Notes under the pieces: model-generated | What the model was told of the DNA's origin: nothing | What the model saw: the letters and a program-made list of their open reading frames with translations, nothing else | Databases searched by the model: none | Virus record (IMG/VR): IMGVR_UViG_3300007541_000262 | Span: 1-21,935 of that record | Reading direction: 5' to 3' (one strand) | Source of the DNA: a virus | DNA: 21,935 bases | Made by a program: the position numbers and the translations under genes | Shown here: positions 1 to 6,213 of the stretch, one piece after another | Layout: the number at the start of each line of letters is the position of its first letter | Position numbering within the stretch: position 1 is the stretch's first letter

Positions 1-523
1 CACTATTGTCTATAAGGATGCCCCATGAACCAGCGACTTCAGTGCCACTGCCTCTTTCTATCAGAATAGGGAAAGTTTCTATAGGAGAAGAGGCTTGACG
101 AACCCAAAGCTCAACAGTAAAGTCAGAGTCAAAACTAAAAACAGAATTGGAACTCAACGACAAATAATCACCAGACCCATCAAACAGCGCACTAGACCCA
201 CCAAACTTACTCTGTGCTGTACTGGTTTGCGCGTTACCGAAACTTGTGACAGTTAATGTATTGCTGCTGCTGTCTGTAAAAGTAGTACCTCCGTTTGCGC
301 CGTTCATGCGCAGAAGCAATGACACATCGGCCCAATCTGGGTCGGCGTCGCCCCAAAAGTTAAAGTTTGTCGATGCAGTACCTACCAGAGGCACCAGCGC
401 CCCATTAAGGTTATCCCAGCCAGCCATAATACAACTGGTCTTGATTGCACTCCAGGTACCATCAGCCTTGCAGCCCGTAATAAAGGCATCATAGGCATCT
501 ACCAGATCTTTAACTTGGGTCAT
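1..523 (-). CDS. LamG-type tail fibre/adhesin protein, C-terminus beyond window
   Basis: The gene starts at an ATG (523-521) and runs open to the left edge, giving 174 codons without a stop. A strong Shine-Dalgarno (AGGAGG) sits about 9 nt upstream, and the start overlaps the stop of the previous gene as ATGA, so translation is probably coupled. Residues about 15-60 carry a conserved phage module (GCKADGTWSAIK, then LNGALVPLVGTA). From about residue 70 a concanavalin/LamG-like sandwich begins (VSLLLRMNGANGGTTFTDSS ... DFTVELWVRQ). The same module order occurs in the gene at 520-2109, so the two are tandem paralogues. It is probably a receptor-binding or decorating tail-fibre component. The LamG fold is a family inference; the ligand is unknown. 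The gene is truncated only by the window edge. Confidence 0.8.
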   Translation of the reverse strand, partial: MTQVKDLVDAYDAFITGCKADGTWSAIKTSCIMAGWDNLNGALVPLVGTASTNFNFWGDADPDWADVSLLLRMNGANGGTTFTDSSSNTLTVTSFGNAQTSTAQSKFGGSSALFDGSGDYLSLSSNSVFSFDSDFTVELWVRQASSPIETFPILIERGSGTEVAGSWGILIDNS

Positions 524-2109
524 GATAAAGAACCTCCTGCTGCGTAACCAGCGTTAATGTACTTAAGGGTGTCGATGTCGTAGTCGGCTGGATTAAGCCC
601 AGTATTTAGGTAGAAGGCTACCTCATTAACCAGGGCTGTCACACGGCTGCCCAGTAGCGCCAAATCTAGGGATTCGCCGATAGAGTAGAAGGAAAGGCGC
701 GCGTTGCTGTATGAGGGGGTACTTGGTGCGCCTCTGCGATATAGTAAGATATTACTACTTTCTGGTGTTTGCGAAGGTCTTGCAACGGTCTGACTAGACG
801 TAGCTTGCACAGTATACTGTGTAGAACTAGCGCGGCTTAAGCCATAATAAGTCTGGGCCATAGAACCAACTGAATAACTGTCTGATGTACTGTTTTTATA
901 CCGTCTACCGCCGCCGTATAAAGCGCTGGTCCCGGTTGAGGAAAGCCCTTCTGCCCCTATAAGCAGAACACCGACAGTAGGTACAGTTGAGACATAAACA
1001 CCCATATGCGAATTATTTTGCGGATCGGCATTATTGGCCCTATTACTATTTAGGTACTTAGTACTACCATCACCAACAAGGCCTGTCGTTCTACTGTAGT
1101 CAGAAGAAGAGGATCCTGGGAAAGCAGTTGCAGGGATAGTAAAGTCAGAAGTATATCTAGCAACACCTTTTGTTACTCTGATTTCATCTACAGAATACCC
1201 AACTCCTCTCATATTAAGATTAAGGTTATTAAACAGAACAGGCCTACTTGTGCCATTGCTGTAATTAAAGCTATCCGAAACGGAGCCTTGGAGTACACCA
1301 TTCAAGAACACTCTGCTAACTCCACTAGAACGGCAAACAGCAAAGTGATACCACTGACCTACGGAAAGAGAAGACGTGTAAATAGAAGTGCCTGCAACAA
1401 TAGCTCTAGCTCTGTTGTCTCCACCCCCATGAAAGTCAGCATAGAATCTGTTAGTAAGACTTTCACCAGAGGCCCTGCTATCCCATAGGACATTAAAAAA
1501 TCCAACCGAAGGGGCAACGTCTGGTCTTATCCAAGCTTCCCAGGTAAAGTCTCCCGTTCCGAATTGAAGCTGTACAGGGTTGTTGTAAAGTATACTCGCA
1601 CTGGTTACGCCAGTATCTACATATCTTATACCACTGCCGAACTTACCACTAGAAGCTCCAGTGCTTAATACACTGCTTGCGAAAACACTGGCAGCAAACC
1701 TGTTGCTGCTACTATCTGTAAAAGTAGTGCCGCCATCTGCGCCTTCTCCTCTAAGTAAAAGAGAAACATTACTCCAATTAGGGTCCGCTTCTCCCGAGAA
1801 GTTAGCATTAGTCGGTGCAGTACCTACCAACGGAGTCAGAGCACCATTAAGAGTCCTGGCGCCAGCCAGGATGCAAGACGCCTTGATTGCACTCCAGACG
1901 CCGTCAGCCTTGCATCCAACAACAAAACTATTGATGGCTAATTTTACGTTTTCTTCTAGTGCCTGCCCATCCGCAGTTTCTACTGCAGTAATGTATGCTG
2001 CCGCATCAGCGTCATAGGAAAAACTAGACCACACCTGTTGAGCACCCAAGTAAACCTTGGAGGCCGCATTACTACCAACGTAAACTGCCGGACTTAATAG
2101 AGGTGCCAC
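520..2109 (-). CDS. LamG-domain tail fibre protein
   Basis: A 529-residue protein starting at GTG (2109-2107), 2 nt after the previous stop. No good Shine-Dalgarno is visible, so it probably relies on coupling. The first 30 residues hold a short motif (SKVYLGAQQVW) that I recall at the N-terminus of phage tail proteins. Residues about 36-105 form the conserved GCKADGVWSAIKASCILAG / LNGALTPLVGTAPTN module. Residues about 115-330 form a LamG/concanavalin-like domain (VSLLLRGEGADGGTTFTDSS, FTWEAWIRPD, WYHFAVCR, VDEIRVTKG). From about 345 there is a separate C-terminal module (TTGLVGDGSTKYLN ... STGLNPADYDIDTLKYIN style ending) that I associate with phage fibres. It is probably a carbohydrate-binding host-recognition fibre. 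The mosaic architecture is typical of exchangeable fibre modules. The exact partner and ligand cannot be seen. Confidence 0.85.
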   Translation of the reverse strand: MAPLLSPAVYVGSNAASKVYLGAQQVWSSFSYDADAAAYITAVETADGQALEENVKLAINSFVVGCKADGVWSAIKASCILAGARTLNGALTPLVGTAPTNANFSGEADPNWSNVSLLLRGEGADGGTTFTDSSSNRFAASVFASSVLSTGASSGKFGSGIRYVDTGVTSASILYNNPVQLQFGTGDFTWEAWIRPDVAPSVGFFNVLWDSRASGESLTNRFYADFHGGGDNRARAIVAGTSIYTSSLSVGQWYHFAVCRSSGVSRVFLNGVLQGSVSDSFNYSNGTSRPVLFNNLNLNMRGVGYSVDEIRVTKGVARYTSDFTIPATAFPGSSSSDYSRTTGLVGDGSTKYLNSNRANNADPQNNSHMGVYVSTVPTVGVLLIGAEGLSSTGTSALYGGGRRYKNSTSDSYSVGSMAQTYYGLSRASSTQYTVQATSSQTVARPSQTPESSNILLYRRGAPSTPSYSNARLSFYSIGESLDLALLGSRVTALVNEVAFYLNTGLNPADYDIDTLKYINAGYAAGGSLS

Positions 2110-2111
2110 AA

Positions 2112-2573
2112 TTACACAATAACGTAAAGAGTATTTGCATCAGGAGTACCAATTGCATCATAATTAGCTTGACTAATTTGAACACAATTAGTAATCGCAC
2201 TGGCTCCCGTAATGCCCGTAGGTTCAGATTGCACTACTGTACCTGGTTCCCACTGCCCTGCAGTATTGTCCCAAATTAAAGATTGACCATCCGTAGGGGC
2301 TACCGTGCTAGTATCAACATCCGTTAAGTCATCAATATTGTTTACTGTGGCACCGATAGCAATATAGGTCGAACCACTCCAACGATAAGTGGTACCAGCA
2401 TCAATAGCTACATAGATCTTGCCAGTCTCGCCGGTGGCTGGGAAGCTCGCAAAATTAGCGTACTCTAGAACATCATCAACATAGCTAGGCAAATAACTAC
2501 TAGGAATTTGCCCATTCTCTAAAGGAATAGTGTTATCAAAATTCCCAGTAAAAGGATTAAACTGGTAAGGCAT
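2112..2573 (-). CDS. Small tail-fibre-like structural protein
   Basis: A 153-residue protein with ATG at 2573-2571. A GGAG about 10 nt upstream lies inside the end of the preceding gene, 5 nt away. The N-terminus (MPYQFNPFTGNFDNT) and the central segment (ATGETGKIYVAIDAGTTYRW) match a motif I know from many phage tail-fibre and fibre-connector proteins, where G.IYV..D...TYRWSGS.Y forms a short beta-hairpin unit. The C-terminus (YDAIGTPDANTLYVIV) matches the common phage ending Y.A...PDANTLYVIV. It probably forms a trimeric fibre segment or attaches the LamG proteins encoded next. It has no enzymatic motif and no membrane segment. Family membership is from memory; function is inferred from context. 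Confidence 0.75.
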   Translation of the reverse strand: MPYQFNPFTGNFDNTIPLENGQIPSSYLPSYVDDVLEYANFASFPATGETGKIYVAIDAGTTYRWSGSTYIAIGATVNNIDDLTDVDTSTVAPTDGQSLIWDNTAGQWEPGTVVQSEPTGITGASAITNCVQISQANYDAIGTPDANTLYVIV

Positions 2574-2578
2574 TTTTA

Positions 2579-2773
2579 CTAGCTCCGGGTAACGCTAGCC
2601 ACGTCACCGCCGCTATACACTAGCGTCAAAGTAGCTACAGTTGTGCCACCAGGTCCGCCCTGCTTATAGGTGACGGTCTGGGAACCATCAGTAGGTGCTG
2701 CAGTCGGCGAAAATGCTATATAATCATGAGCCGGGATGTTTAATCCCCTAGTAGCAAGTGTGGTGCCACCCAT
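2579..2773 (-). CDS. 64-aa virion protein sharing the N-terminus of the LRR fibre protein
   Basis: I place the start at ATG 2773-2771, giving 64 residues. A longer reading from TTG 2791 is possible but unlikely: an AGGAGG lies 5 nt before the ATG, and the sequence upstream of it is conserved as DNA with the gene at 2845-4239 even across stop codons. The first 17 residues (MGGTTLATRGLNIPAHD) are identical to those of that gene. The rest (TYKQGGPGGTTVATLTLVYS) matches its next segment in pattern. The protein is therefore the N-terminal anchoring module alone, without the PKD and repeat regions. It may be a fibre-base or capping variant, or the remnant of a duplicated fibre gene that lost its tip. 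No other function is visible. Confidence 0.7.
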   Translation of the reverse strand: MGGTTLATRGLNIPAHDYIAFSPTAAPTDGSQTVTYKQGGPGGTTVATLTLVYSGGDVASVTRS

Positions 2774-2806
2774 GTCGCCCTCCTGCGGCAACTTTAACTA
2801 TTCTAG
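2774..2806 (-). promoter_or_regulatory. Fibre-gene leader, copy 1: TAGAAT box and SD-in-loop hairpin
   Basis: Reading the minus strand, a TAGAAT hexamer (2805-2800, five of six matches to a -10 box) is followed by a 6-bp hairpin GTTGCC/GGCGAC (2792-2787 with 2779-2774). Its 7-nt loop holds the Shine-Dalgarno AGGAG, and the start ATG follows the stem directly. The same arrangement precedes the gene at 2845-4239. No good -35 box is visible. Promoter activity is inferred; the hairpin is read directly. Confidence 0.4.
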
Positions 2807-2844
2807 GTTACCCAAATATTCGCACTAATCTGGACTGTTAAAAG

Positions 2845-4239
2845 CTATTGCGTCACACCGTTCAAAGTAATCACCCAACCACGTGCTTTCAAATTAGTAA
2901 CGGCAGTAGAGATGTTTGGCGTACCACTGCTAGCGTTGTAGCTAATAGTAATATTTTTTGAGGTTGACGGCGAATTACGCCCAGAAAAATCAATACTATT
3001 AAGGATGTTCTCAACCGATGTTGCCGTGAGGGAAGTACAGTTTGCCCAAGTATTTAAGAAGCAACCTGAAGATACTACTGTTGGCGCCCATGAGTCGAAG
3101 AAACCGGCTGGAAAACTGGTTAGGCTAGTGCAACCAGACCAAGCACTACTAAAACTTGTGCCCTTAGAAATATTTAACACAGGAAAACTGGTTAGGCCGC
3201 TGCAACCAGACCAAGTACTATCAAAACCTGAGCCACTAGAAGTATCCAGCGCAGGAAAACTGGTTAGGCTGGTGCAATTCTGCCAAGTAGCACTAAAATT
3301 TGAGCCACTAGAAGTATCCAGCGCAGGGAAACTGGTTAGGCCGCTGCAACCAGACCAAGCAGAACTAAGATTTGTGCCACTAGAAGTATCCAACACAGGA
3401 AAACTGGTTAGGCTGGTGCAATTCTGCCAAGCATTACTAAGATTTGTGCCACTAGAAGTATCCAACACAGGAAAACTGGTTAGGCTGGTGCAATTATACC
3501 AAGCAAGATTAAAACTTATGCCACTAGAAGTATCCAGCACAGGAAAACTGGTTAGGCCGGTGCAACCAGACCAAGCATAACTAAAAACTGTGCCACTAGA
3601 AGTATCCAGCACAGGAAAACTGGTTAGGCTGGTGCAATTCTGCCAAGCATAACTAAAATCTGTGACACCGGATAGATTCATTCCAGAGTCAATCGCGGTC
3701 AAGTTGACGCTACCCAACCAAGCTCTAGCCAGATTGGTCGCAAATGAAAAATTTCCAGGCGTCGCTCCTAGTGCTATAATCTTGTCTCCTTCTGCATTAT
3801 TATTATAATAAAACCGAAGTCCACGTGCATTATAAATTTGTATAGTATAGGTGCCTGGGGTACTATATGTATGATTAGTCAAAAGCGGAGATGAAGTACC
3901 TCTAGCTTCTAGTGTAGTAACTTCATAATTGCCATCCCCCCAATAAATTACAGCATCAACCGGACTTGGATTTGCTGTGATTAAACTAAATGTATTTACA
4001 CCAGGCGTTACTGCTTCGGTGTTGACAACTATAGAGAATTTACCATCATAATTGTAAACACTAGACAGGTCTCCTCCAGTGTATGCCAAATCTATAAGTG
4101 CTACAGATTCACCATTTTCTCCACCTCGCTTGTAGTGTATAGTTTGAACACCCTGAGCAGGTGGCGTAACAGGTGAAACTACTACGCTGTCGTGAGCAGG
4201 GATATTCAGGCCTCTAGTAGCTAAAGTGGTGCCACCCAT
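2845..4239 (-). CDS. BspA-type leucine-rich-repeat tail adhesin with PKD-like domain
   Basis: A 464-residue protein from ATG 4239-4237. An upstream TTG at 4257 is rejected because an AGGGGGG purine run lies just before the ATG. Residues 1-60 are the anchoring module shared with the gene at 2579-2773. Residues about 70-140 look PKD-like (IYWGDG, then HTYSTPGTYTIQI). Residues about 190-410 hold eight to nine 24-residue repeats of the form C(T/S)(S/G)LTSFPVLDTSSGT...AW(S/Q), which fits the BspA/DUF285 leucine-rich-repeat family, with one Cys per repeat forming a ladder. The tail (ATSVENILNSID ... LKARGWVITLNG) is the usual ending of such proteins. It is probably a receptor-binding fibre tip, exposed on the virion. 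It is the first gene after the capsid terminator, and its copy number may change by recombination. Confidence 0.85.
   Translation of the reverse strand: MGGTTLATRGLNIPAHDSVVVSPVTPPAQGVQTIHYKRGGENGESVALIDLAYTGGDLSSVYNYDGKFSIVVNTEAVTPGVNTFSLITANPSPVDAVIYWGDGNYEVTTLEARGTSSPLLTNHTYSTPGTYTIQIYNARGLRFYYNNNAEGDKIIALGATPGNFSFATNLARAWLGSVNLTAIDSGMNLSGVTDFSYAWQNCTSLTSFPVLDTSSGTVFSYAWSGCTGLTSFPVLDTSSGISFNLAWYNCTSLTSFPVLDTSSGTNLSNAWQNCTSLTSFPVLDTSSGTNLSSAWSGCSGLTSFPALDTSSGSNFSATWQNCTSLTSFPALDTSSGSGFDSTWSGCSGLTSFPVLNISKGTSFSSAWSGCTSLTSFPAGFFDSWAPTVVSSGCFLNTWANCTSLTATSVENILNSIDFSGRNSPSTSKNITISYNASSGTPNISTAVTNLKARGWVITLNGVTQ
3105..3665. repeat. 72-bp tandem repeats inside the LRR adhesin gene
   Basis: The block GGAAAACTGGTTAGG (plus strand) recurs every 72 bp, starting near 3110, 3182, 3254, 3326, 3398, 3470, 3542 and 3614. 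Each unit encodes 24 residues. Two unit types are mixed: one reads GCAACCAGACCAAG (encoding WSGC) and the other GCAATTCTGCCAAG (encoding WQNC). High DNA identity between units suggests recent amplification or gene conversion. Confidence 0.95.
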
Positions 4240-4271
4240 ATTGCCCCCCTGCGGCAACTTTTACTATTCTA
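4240..4271 (-). promoter_or_regulatory. Fibre-gene leader, copy 2: TAGAAT box and SD-in-loop hairpin
   Basis: Minus strand: TAGAAT (4271-4266), then the hairpin GTTGCC/GGCAAT (4258-4253 with 4245-4240) with loop GCAGGGG carrying the Shine-Dalgarno, then ATG. It is nearly identical to copy 1. Where the stems differ the pairs stay compatible (U-A versus U-G, and G-U versus G-C). It lies directly downstream of the capsid terminator, where a new start of transcription would be needed. Confidence 0.4.
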
Positions 4272-4281
4272 GGGTGCCAAT

Positions 4282-4304
4282 AAAAAGCCTCCCGAAGGAG
4301 GCTT
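4282..4304 (-). terminator. Intrinsic terminator after the major capsid gene
   Basis: On the minus strand an 8-bp stem AAGCCTCC/GGAGGCTT closes a UUCG tetraloop and is followed by a run of five Ts and TATT. It lies 22 nt past the capsid stop codon and separates capsid expression from the fibre cassette. Confidence 0.9.
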
Positions 4305-4325
4305 GATTGAACTATATAGTTAAGT

Positions 4326-5234
4326 TCAGACAGAAGCGGTCGCGTCGACGTTAGTCAGGCGAGCGCAGGAACGCCCGTTGATCATCGCTAACCCGCAGAA
4401 CCACTCAACGCGAGTCACCAGCACGGGGGCATCAGTGGCTTCACCCAGGTCACGAACCTGAGGACCGCCGTTCTGGATGCCAGTCAGGTGATCATTGCCG
4501 AAGGACACGACATAGATCGACTGATCGGTAGGATCGGAATCCAGGATCGCCACGTTCTTATGGTCGCGATCAATCTCCAGCACAGGCAGACCACCGTAGG
4601 TCAGTTGCTGGTAGCCGAACTCGGTGCGCTCGATGTCGATCTGACCCGAGGCACGAGCAGAGGCGCTCAGGTGGCGACGAGCCGACTTGGACATCACCAG
4701 ATACTTGCGGCCACCCTGGGCGTCCACAGCATCAATGGCTTCATCGAGCTTGCCCAGATCCAGAGCAGCGGCGGAACCAGAGTTGGCGATGATCTGGGAG
4801 TGGTTACCAGCCTCGGCGGCAGGCAGACGAACACTCAGACCGTCGAACTCAGCAGCGGTACTGTTGCTGTCGCCGTTGATGAACAGGCTCTCGAAGGCCA
4901 GACGCATGGCGCGGACCTTGGACTGCACCTGATAGGCACGGGCCTGGGGGCCTTCCAGTTCAACGATGGCGCGATCCACCTTGATGTCGCCACCAAAGAG
5001 CTTCAGCGCTTCGCTGTACTGACGAACTTCAGCGTAGCTCTCGGTGTAGCCAGCGTTGAAGGAGCAGAAACCCACGTCACCGAGGCTCTCTTCACGCTTG
5101 AAGAACAGGCCAGAACCCTGCACTTCACGGAAGGGCATGGTGCTTAACAGAGGACCGGCGGAAAGCTCGGTAATGATAGCAATCTCTTGGGGATTGCGGC
5201 TATGCTTTTTAGCCTCAACAAGACTGAGACCCAT
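4326..5234 (-). CDS. Major capsid protein (HK97-fold type)
   Basis: A 302-residue protein, ATG at 5234-5232 with AGAGG 6 nt upstream. The sequence fits the siphovirus HK97-like capsid families: FFKREESLGDVGFCSFN (residues about 44-60), LFGGDIKVDRAIV (79-91), FINGD (118-122) followed by FDGL (130-133), a helix-rich middle (LDEAIDAVDAQGGRKYLVMS), and a beta-rich C-terminal part ending in a GLAMINGRSCARLTNV strand. No N-terminal delta domain is obvious, which agrees with a separate scaffold gene just upstream. Base composition is clearly richer in G+C than in neighbours (39 of 60 bases in 4921-4980 by hand count), as expected for codon use tuned to high expression. It is flanked by terminators on both sides and has a structured leader, so it is probably transcribed as its own unit. 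Confidence 0.9.
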   Translation of the reverse strand: MGLSLVEAKKHSRNPQEIAIITELSAGPLLSTMPFREVQGSGLFFKREESLGDVGFCSFNAGYTESYAEVRQYSEALKLFGGDIKVDRAIVELEGPQARAYQVQSKVRAMRLAFESLFINGDSNSTAAEFDGLSVRLPAAEAGNHSQIIANSGSAAALDLGKLDEAIDAVDAQGGRKYLVMSKSARRHLSASARASGQIDIERTEFGYQQLTYGGLPVLEIDRDHKNVAILDSDPTDQSIYVVSFGNDHLTGIQNGGPQVRDLGEATDAPVLVTRVEWFCGLAMINGRSCARLTNVDATASV

Positions 5235-5310
5235 AATAAACCTCTAAAGGGTAGACAAGAAAAGAACGGGTGATTTGCTTTTGATGGCATCTCGCCTAGG
5301 CCAAAAGCTC

Positions 5311-5357
5311 GACACCCTTCTAATCCTTGTCGTCTCGACTTCGGATATCAGGGTATC
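5311..5357 (-). promoter_or_regulatory. Structured 5' leader RNA of the capsid gene
   Basis: Read on the minus strand, three nested helices can be drawn: GAUACCC/GGGUGUC (5357-5351 with 5317-5311, one G-U pair), AUCC/GGAU (5346-5343 with 5326-5323) and GUCG/CGAC closing an AGA loop (5339-5336 with 5332-5329). Purine-rich internal loops (UGAU/UAGAA and GAA/AA) separate them. An outer pairing CUAGGC/GCCUAG (5369-5364 with 5301-5296) is also possible but would need a transcription start further upstream than the putative promoter gives. I do not recognise an Rfam family. The element lies about 77 nt before the capsid ATG. Confidence 0.4.
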
Positions 5358-5367
5358 TCCTCAGCCT

Positions 5368-5396
5368 AGTATGCCAATTTATTTTAAATGTTACAA
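5368..5396 (-). promoter_or_regulatory. Putative sigma-70-like promoter of the capsid gene
   Basis: Minus strand: TTGTAA (5396-5391), a 17-nt AT-rich spacer, then CATACT (5373-5368); each hexamer has four of six consensus matches. The -35 box lies in the T-run of the scaffold terminator, so termination and restart are back to back. The string TTGGCATACT is repeated with one change upstream of the tail-tube gene. Confidence 0.4.
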
Positions 5397-5422
5397 AAAA
5401 AAGAGCCTTAATTAGGCTCTTT
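5395..5422 (-). terminator. Intrinsic terminator after the scaffold gene
   Basis: On the minus strand a perfect 8-bp stem AAGAGCCT/AGGCTCTT with a 5-nt loop AATTA is followed by a run of eight Ts. It begins 8 nt past the scaffold stop codon and isolates the capsid gene from upstream transcription. Confidence 0.9.
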
Positions 5423-5429
5423 ACTGTTA

Positions 5430-6167
5430 TTACATGCCAAATGCACGTTCAAACATTGCTTCTGCGCTTAATTCACTAAAATCATCAGCAGTCATACCGT
5501 TTGCATCGGTACCACCAAAGCCGATGCCGGCGCCACTGCCAAGTTGACCACGGAAGAACGTCCCGTAGATCGGATGAGACTTAAAGGAGCTCAAGTATTC
5601 CTCGGGAGCAATACGCTTGCCGGTATCGGCATCAAGAATCGGATCACCATTGCTATCAATAACAGTGATCATACCATTTGCTTCAAGACGGAAATTTGCC
5701 CCAAGGCGATCCGCCAGAAGATCAAAGAAACTAATACCACCTTCGGCATCAGTCCGACCGCCAGCAGCAAAGAATACTTTTTCAAGTGCATAACGCTTAC
5801 GGACTTCTTTCAGTTCACTTTGATACTGTTCCGCTTTTTTGTTGGCCTCGGCCGCCTGGGCGCCATACTTCTCTTCAAGAAGTGACGTGCGCTCCTCTGC
5901 TGCCAGACGCTCGCGCTCAGCAATTGCAGCTTCTTCAAGAATACGCCGATGCTCTTCGGGGTTAATATCTTTGAAGCGCTCCAGTTGAGCAGTTTTTTCC
6001 TTGATCTCCTTTTCGTAAATTTTACGAGCTTCCCTCTCAGACTTTAAAGCCTTCAGTAGGTTCTGGACTTCATCCTCACTGTAGGCTTTGTTTTCGGTTG
6101 CCTCGGGAGCAGCAGTTGCTTGGCCGGCGCTCGTCTCAAGCGCCTGCATGTTTTCTTCGGTAGGCAT
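5430..6167 (-). CDS. Probable capsid scaffolding protein
   Basis: A 245-residue charged protein. After a loose N-terminus rich in A, T and E (1-30), residues about 30-140 form a long heptad-like coiled coil rich in E, K, R and A (LLKALKSEREARKIYEKEIK). A more compact region follows (FFAAGGRTDAEGGISFFDLL), then a Gly-rich linker and an acidic/aromatic tail (MTADDFSELSAEAMFERAFG). Coiled coil plus short C-terminal interaction tail, immediately before a capsid gene that lacks a delta domain, is the usual picture for a phage scaffold. No serine-protease motif is seen. The chosen ATG (6167) has no Shine-Dalgarno; the nearest good one belongs to an in-frame five-codon leader ORF at 6200-6183. The assignment rests on architecture and position. 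Confidence 0.7.
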   Translation of the reverse strand: MPTEENMQALETSAGQATAAPEATENKAYSEDEVQNLLKALKSEREARKIYEKEIKEKTAQLERFKDINPEEHRRILEEAAIAERERLAAEERTSLLEEKYGAQAAEANKKAEQYQSELKEVRKRYALEKVFFAAGGRTDAEGGISFFDLLADRLGANFRLEANGMITVIDSNGDPILDADTGKRIAPEEYLSSFKSHPIYGTFFRGQLGSGAGIGFGGTDANGMTADDFSELSAEAMFERAFGM

Positions 6168-6174
6168 TGCTAAC

Positions 6175-6189
6175 AGGGTGTCTCACCCT
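6175..6189 (-). promoter_or_regulatory. Hairpin between leader ORF and scaffold start
   Basis: A perfect inverted repeat AGGGTG-AGA-CACCCT on the minus strand lies 7 nt upstream of the scaffold ATG, where a ribosome binding site would be expected. The stop codon of the leader ORF lies in the hairpin, spanning stem and loop. It could control access to the scaffold start or bind a regulator. No T-run follows, so it is not a terminator. Confidence 0.45.
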
Positions 6190-6200
6190 AAAGTGCGCAT
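6183..6200 (-). CDS. Five-codon leader ORF upstream of scaffold
   Basis: Reads ATG CGC ACT TTA GGG TGA on the minus strand. An AAGGA Shine-Dalgarno stands 7 nt before its ATG, better than anything at the scaffold start. It is in the same frame as the scaffold, and only five sense codons separate its TGA from the scaffold ATG. It may be a translated leader peptide that delivers ribosomes for re-initiation. Alternatively it is the original N-terminus of the scaffold, interrupted by a stop or by a sequence error. Confidence 0.4.
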   Translation of the reverse strand: MRTLG

Positions 6201-6213
6201 TATTATTCCTTTT

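Noticed and set aside
2774-2791. TTG starts at 2791 and 4257 giving six extra residues
   Set aside because: A purine-rich Shine-Dalgarno lies between the TTG and the ATG in both genes, and the TTG region is conserved as leader DNA that continues through stop codons.
3005-3580. 191-codon repetitive open frame on the plus strand
   Set aside because: It is the complement of the LRR repeats. A stop-free antisense frame in one unit is stop-free in all units.
3105-3665. CRISPR array
   Set aside because: The regular 72-bp spacing is a coding repeat with whole-codon period and no unique spacers.
3005-3690. Diversity-generating retroelement target
   Set aside because: The repeat variation is not adenine-specific, there is no reverse transcriptase or template repeat in the window, and the variable part is not a C-type lectin fold.
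4488-5147. 219-codon open frame on the plus strand
   Set aside because: It is antisense to the capsid gene, which shows family motifs. The open frame follows from biased codon use; its product is low-complexity and has no ribosome binding site.
5294-5370. Hammerhead-ribozyme-like arrangement (CUGAGGA, then stem, then GA) in the capsid leader
   Set aside because: CUGAGGA and the adjoining stem fit the hammerhead core, but the GAAA element reads GAGC, the A-U pair next to the cleavage site is missing, and the expected cleavage-site base would be G. It cannot be an active hammerhead as written.
6175-6189. Terminator upstream of the scaffold gene
   Set aside because: The hairpin is short and has no T-run on either side in the direction of transcription.
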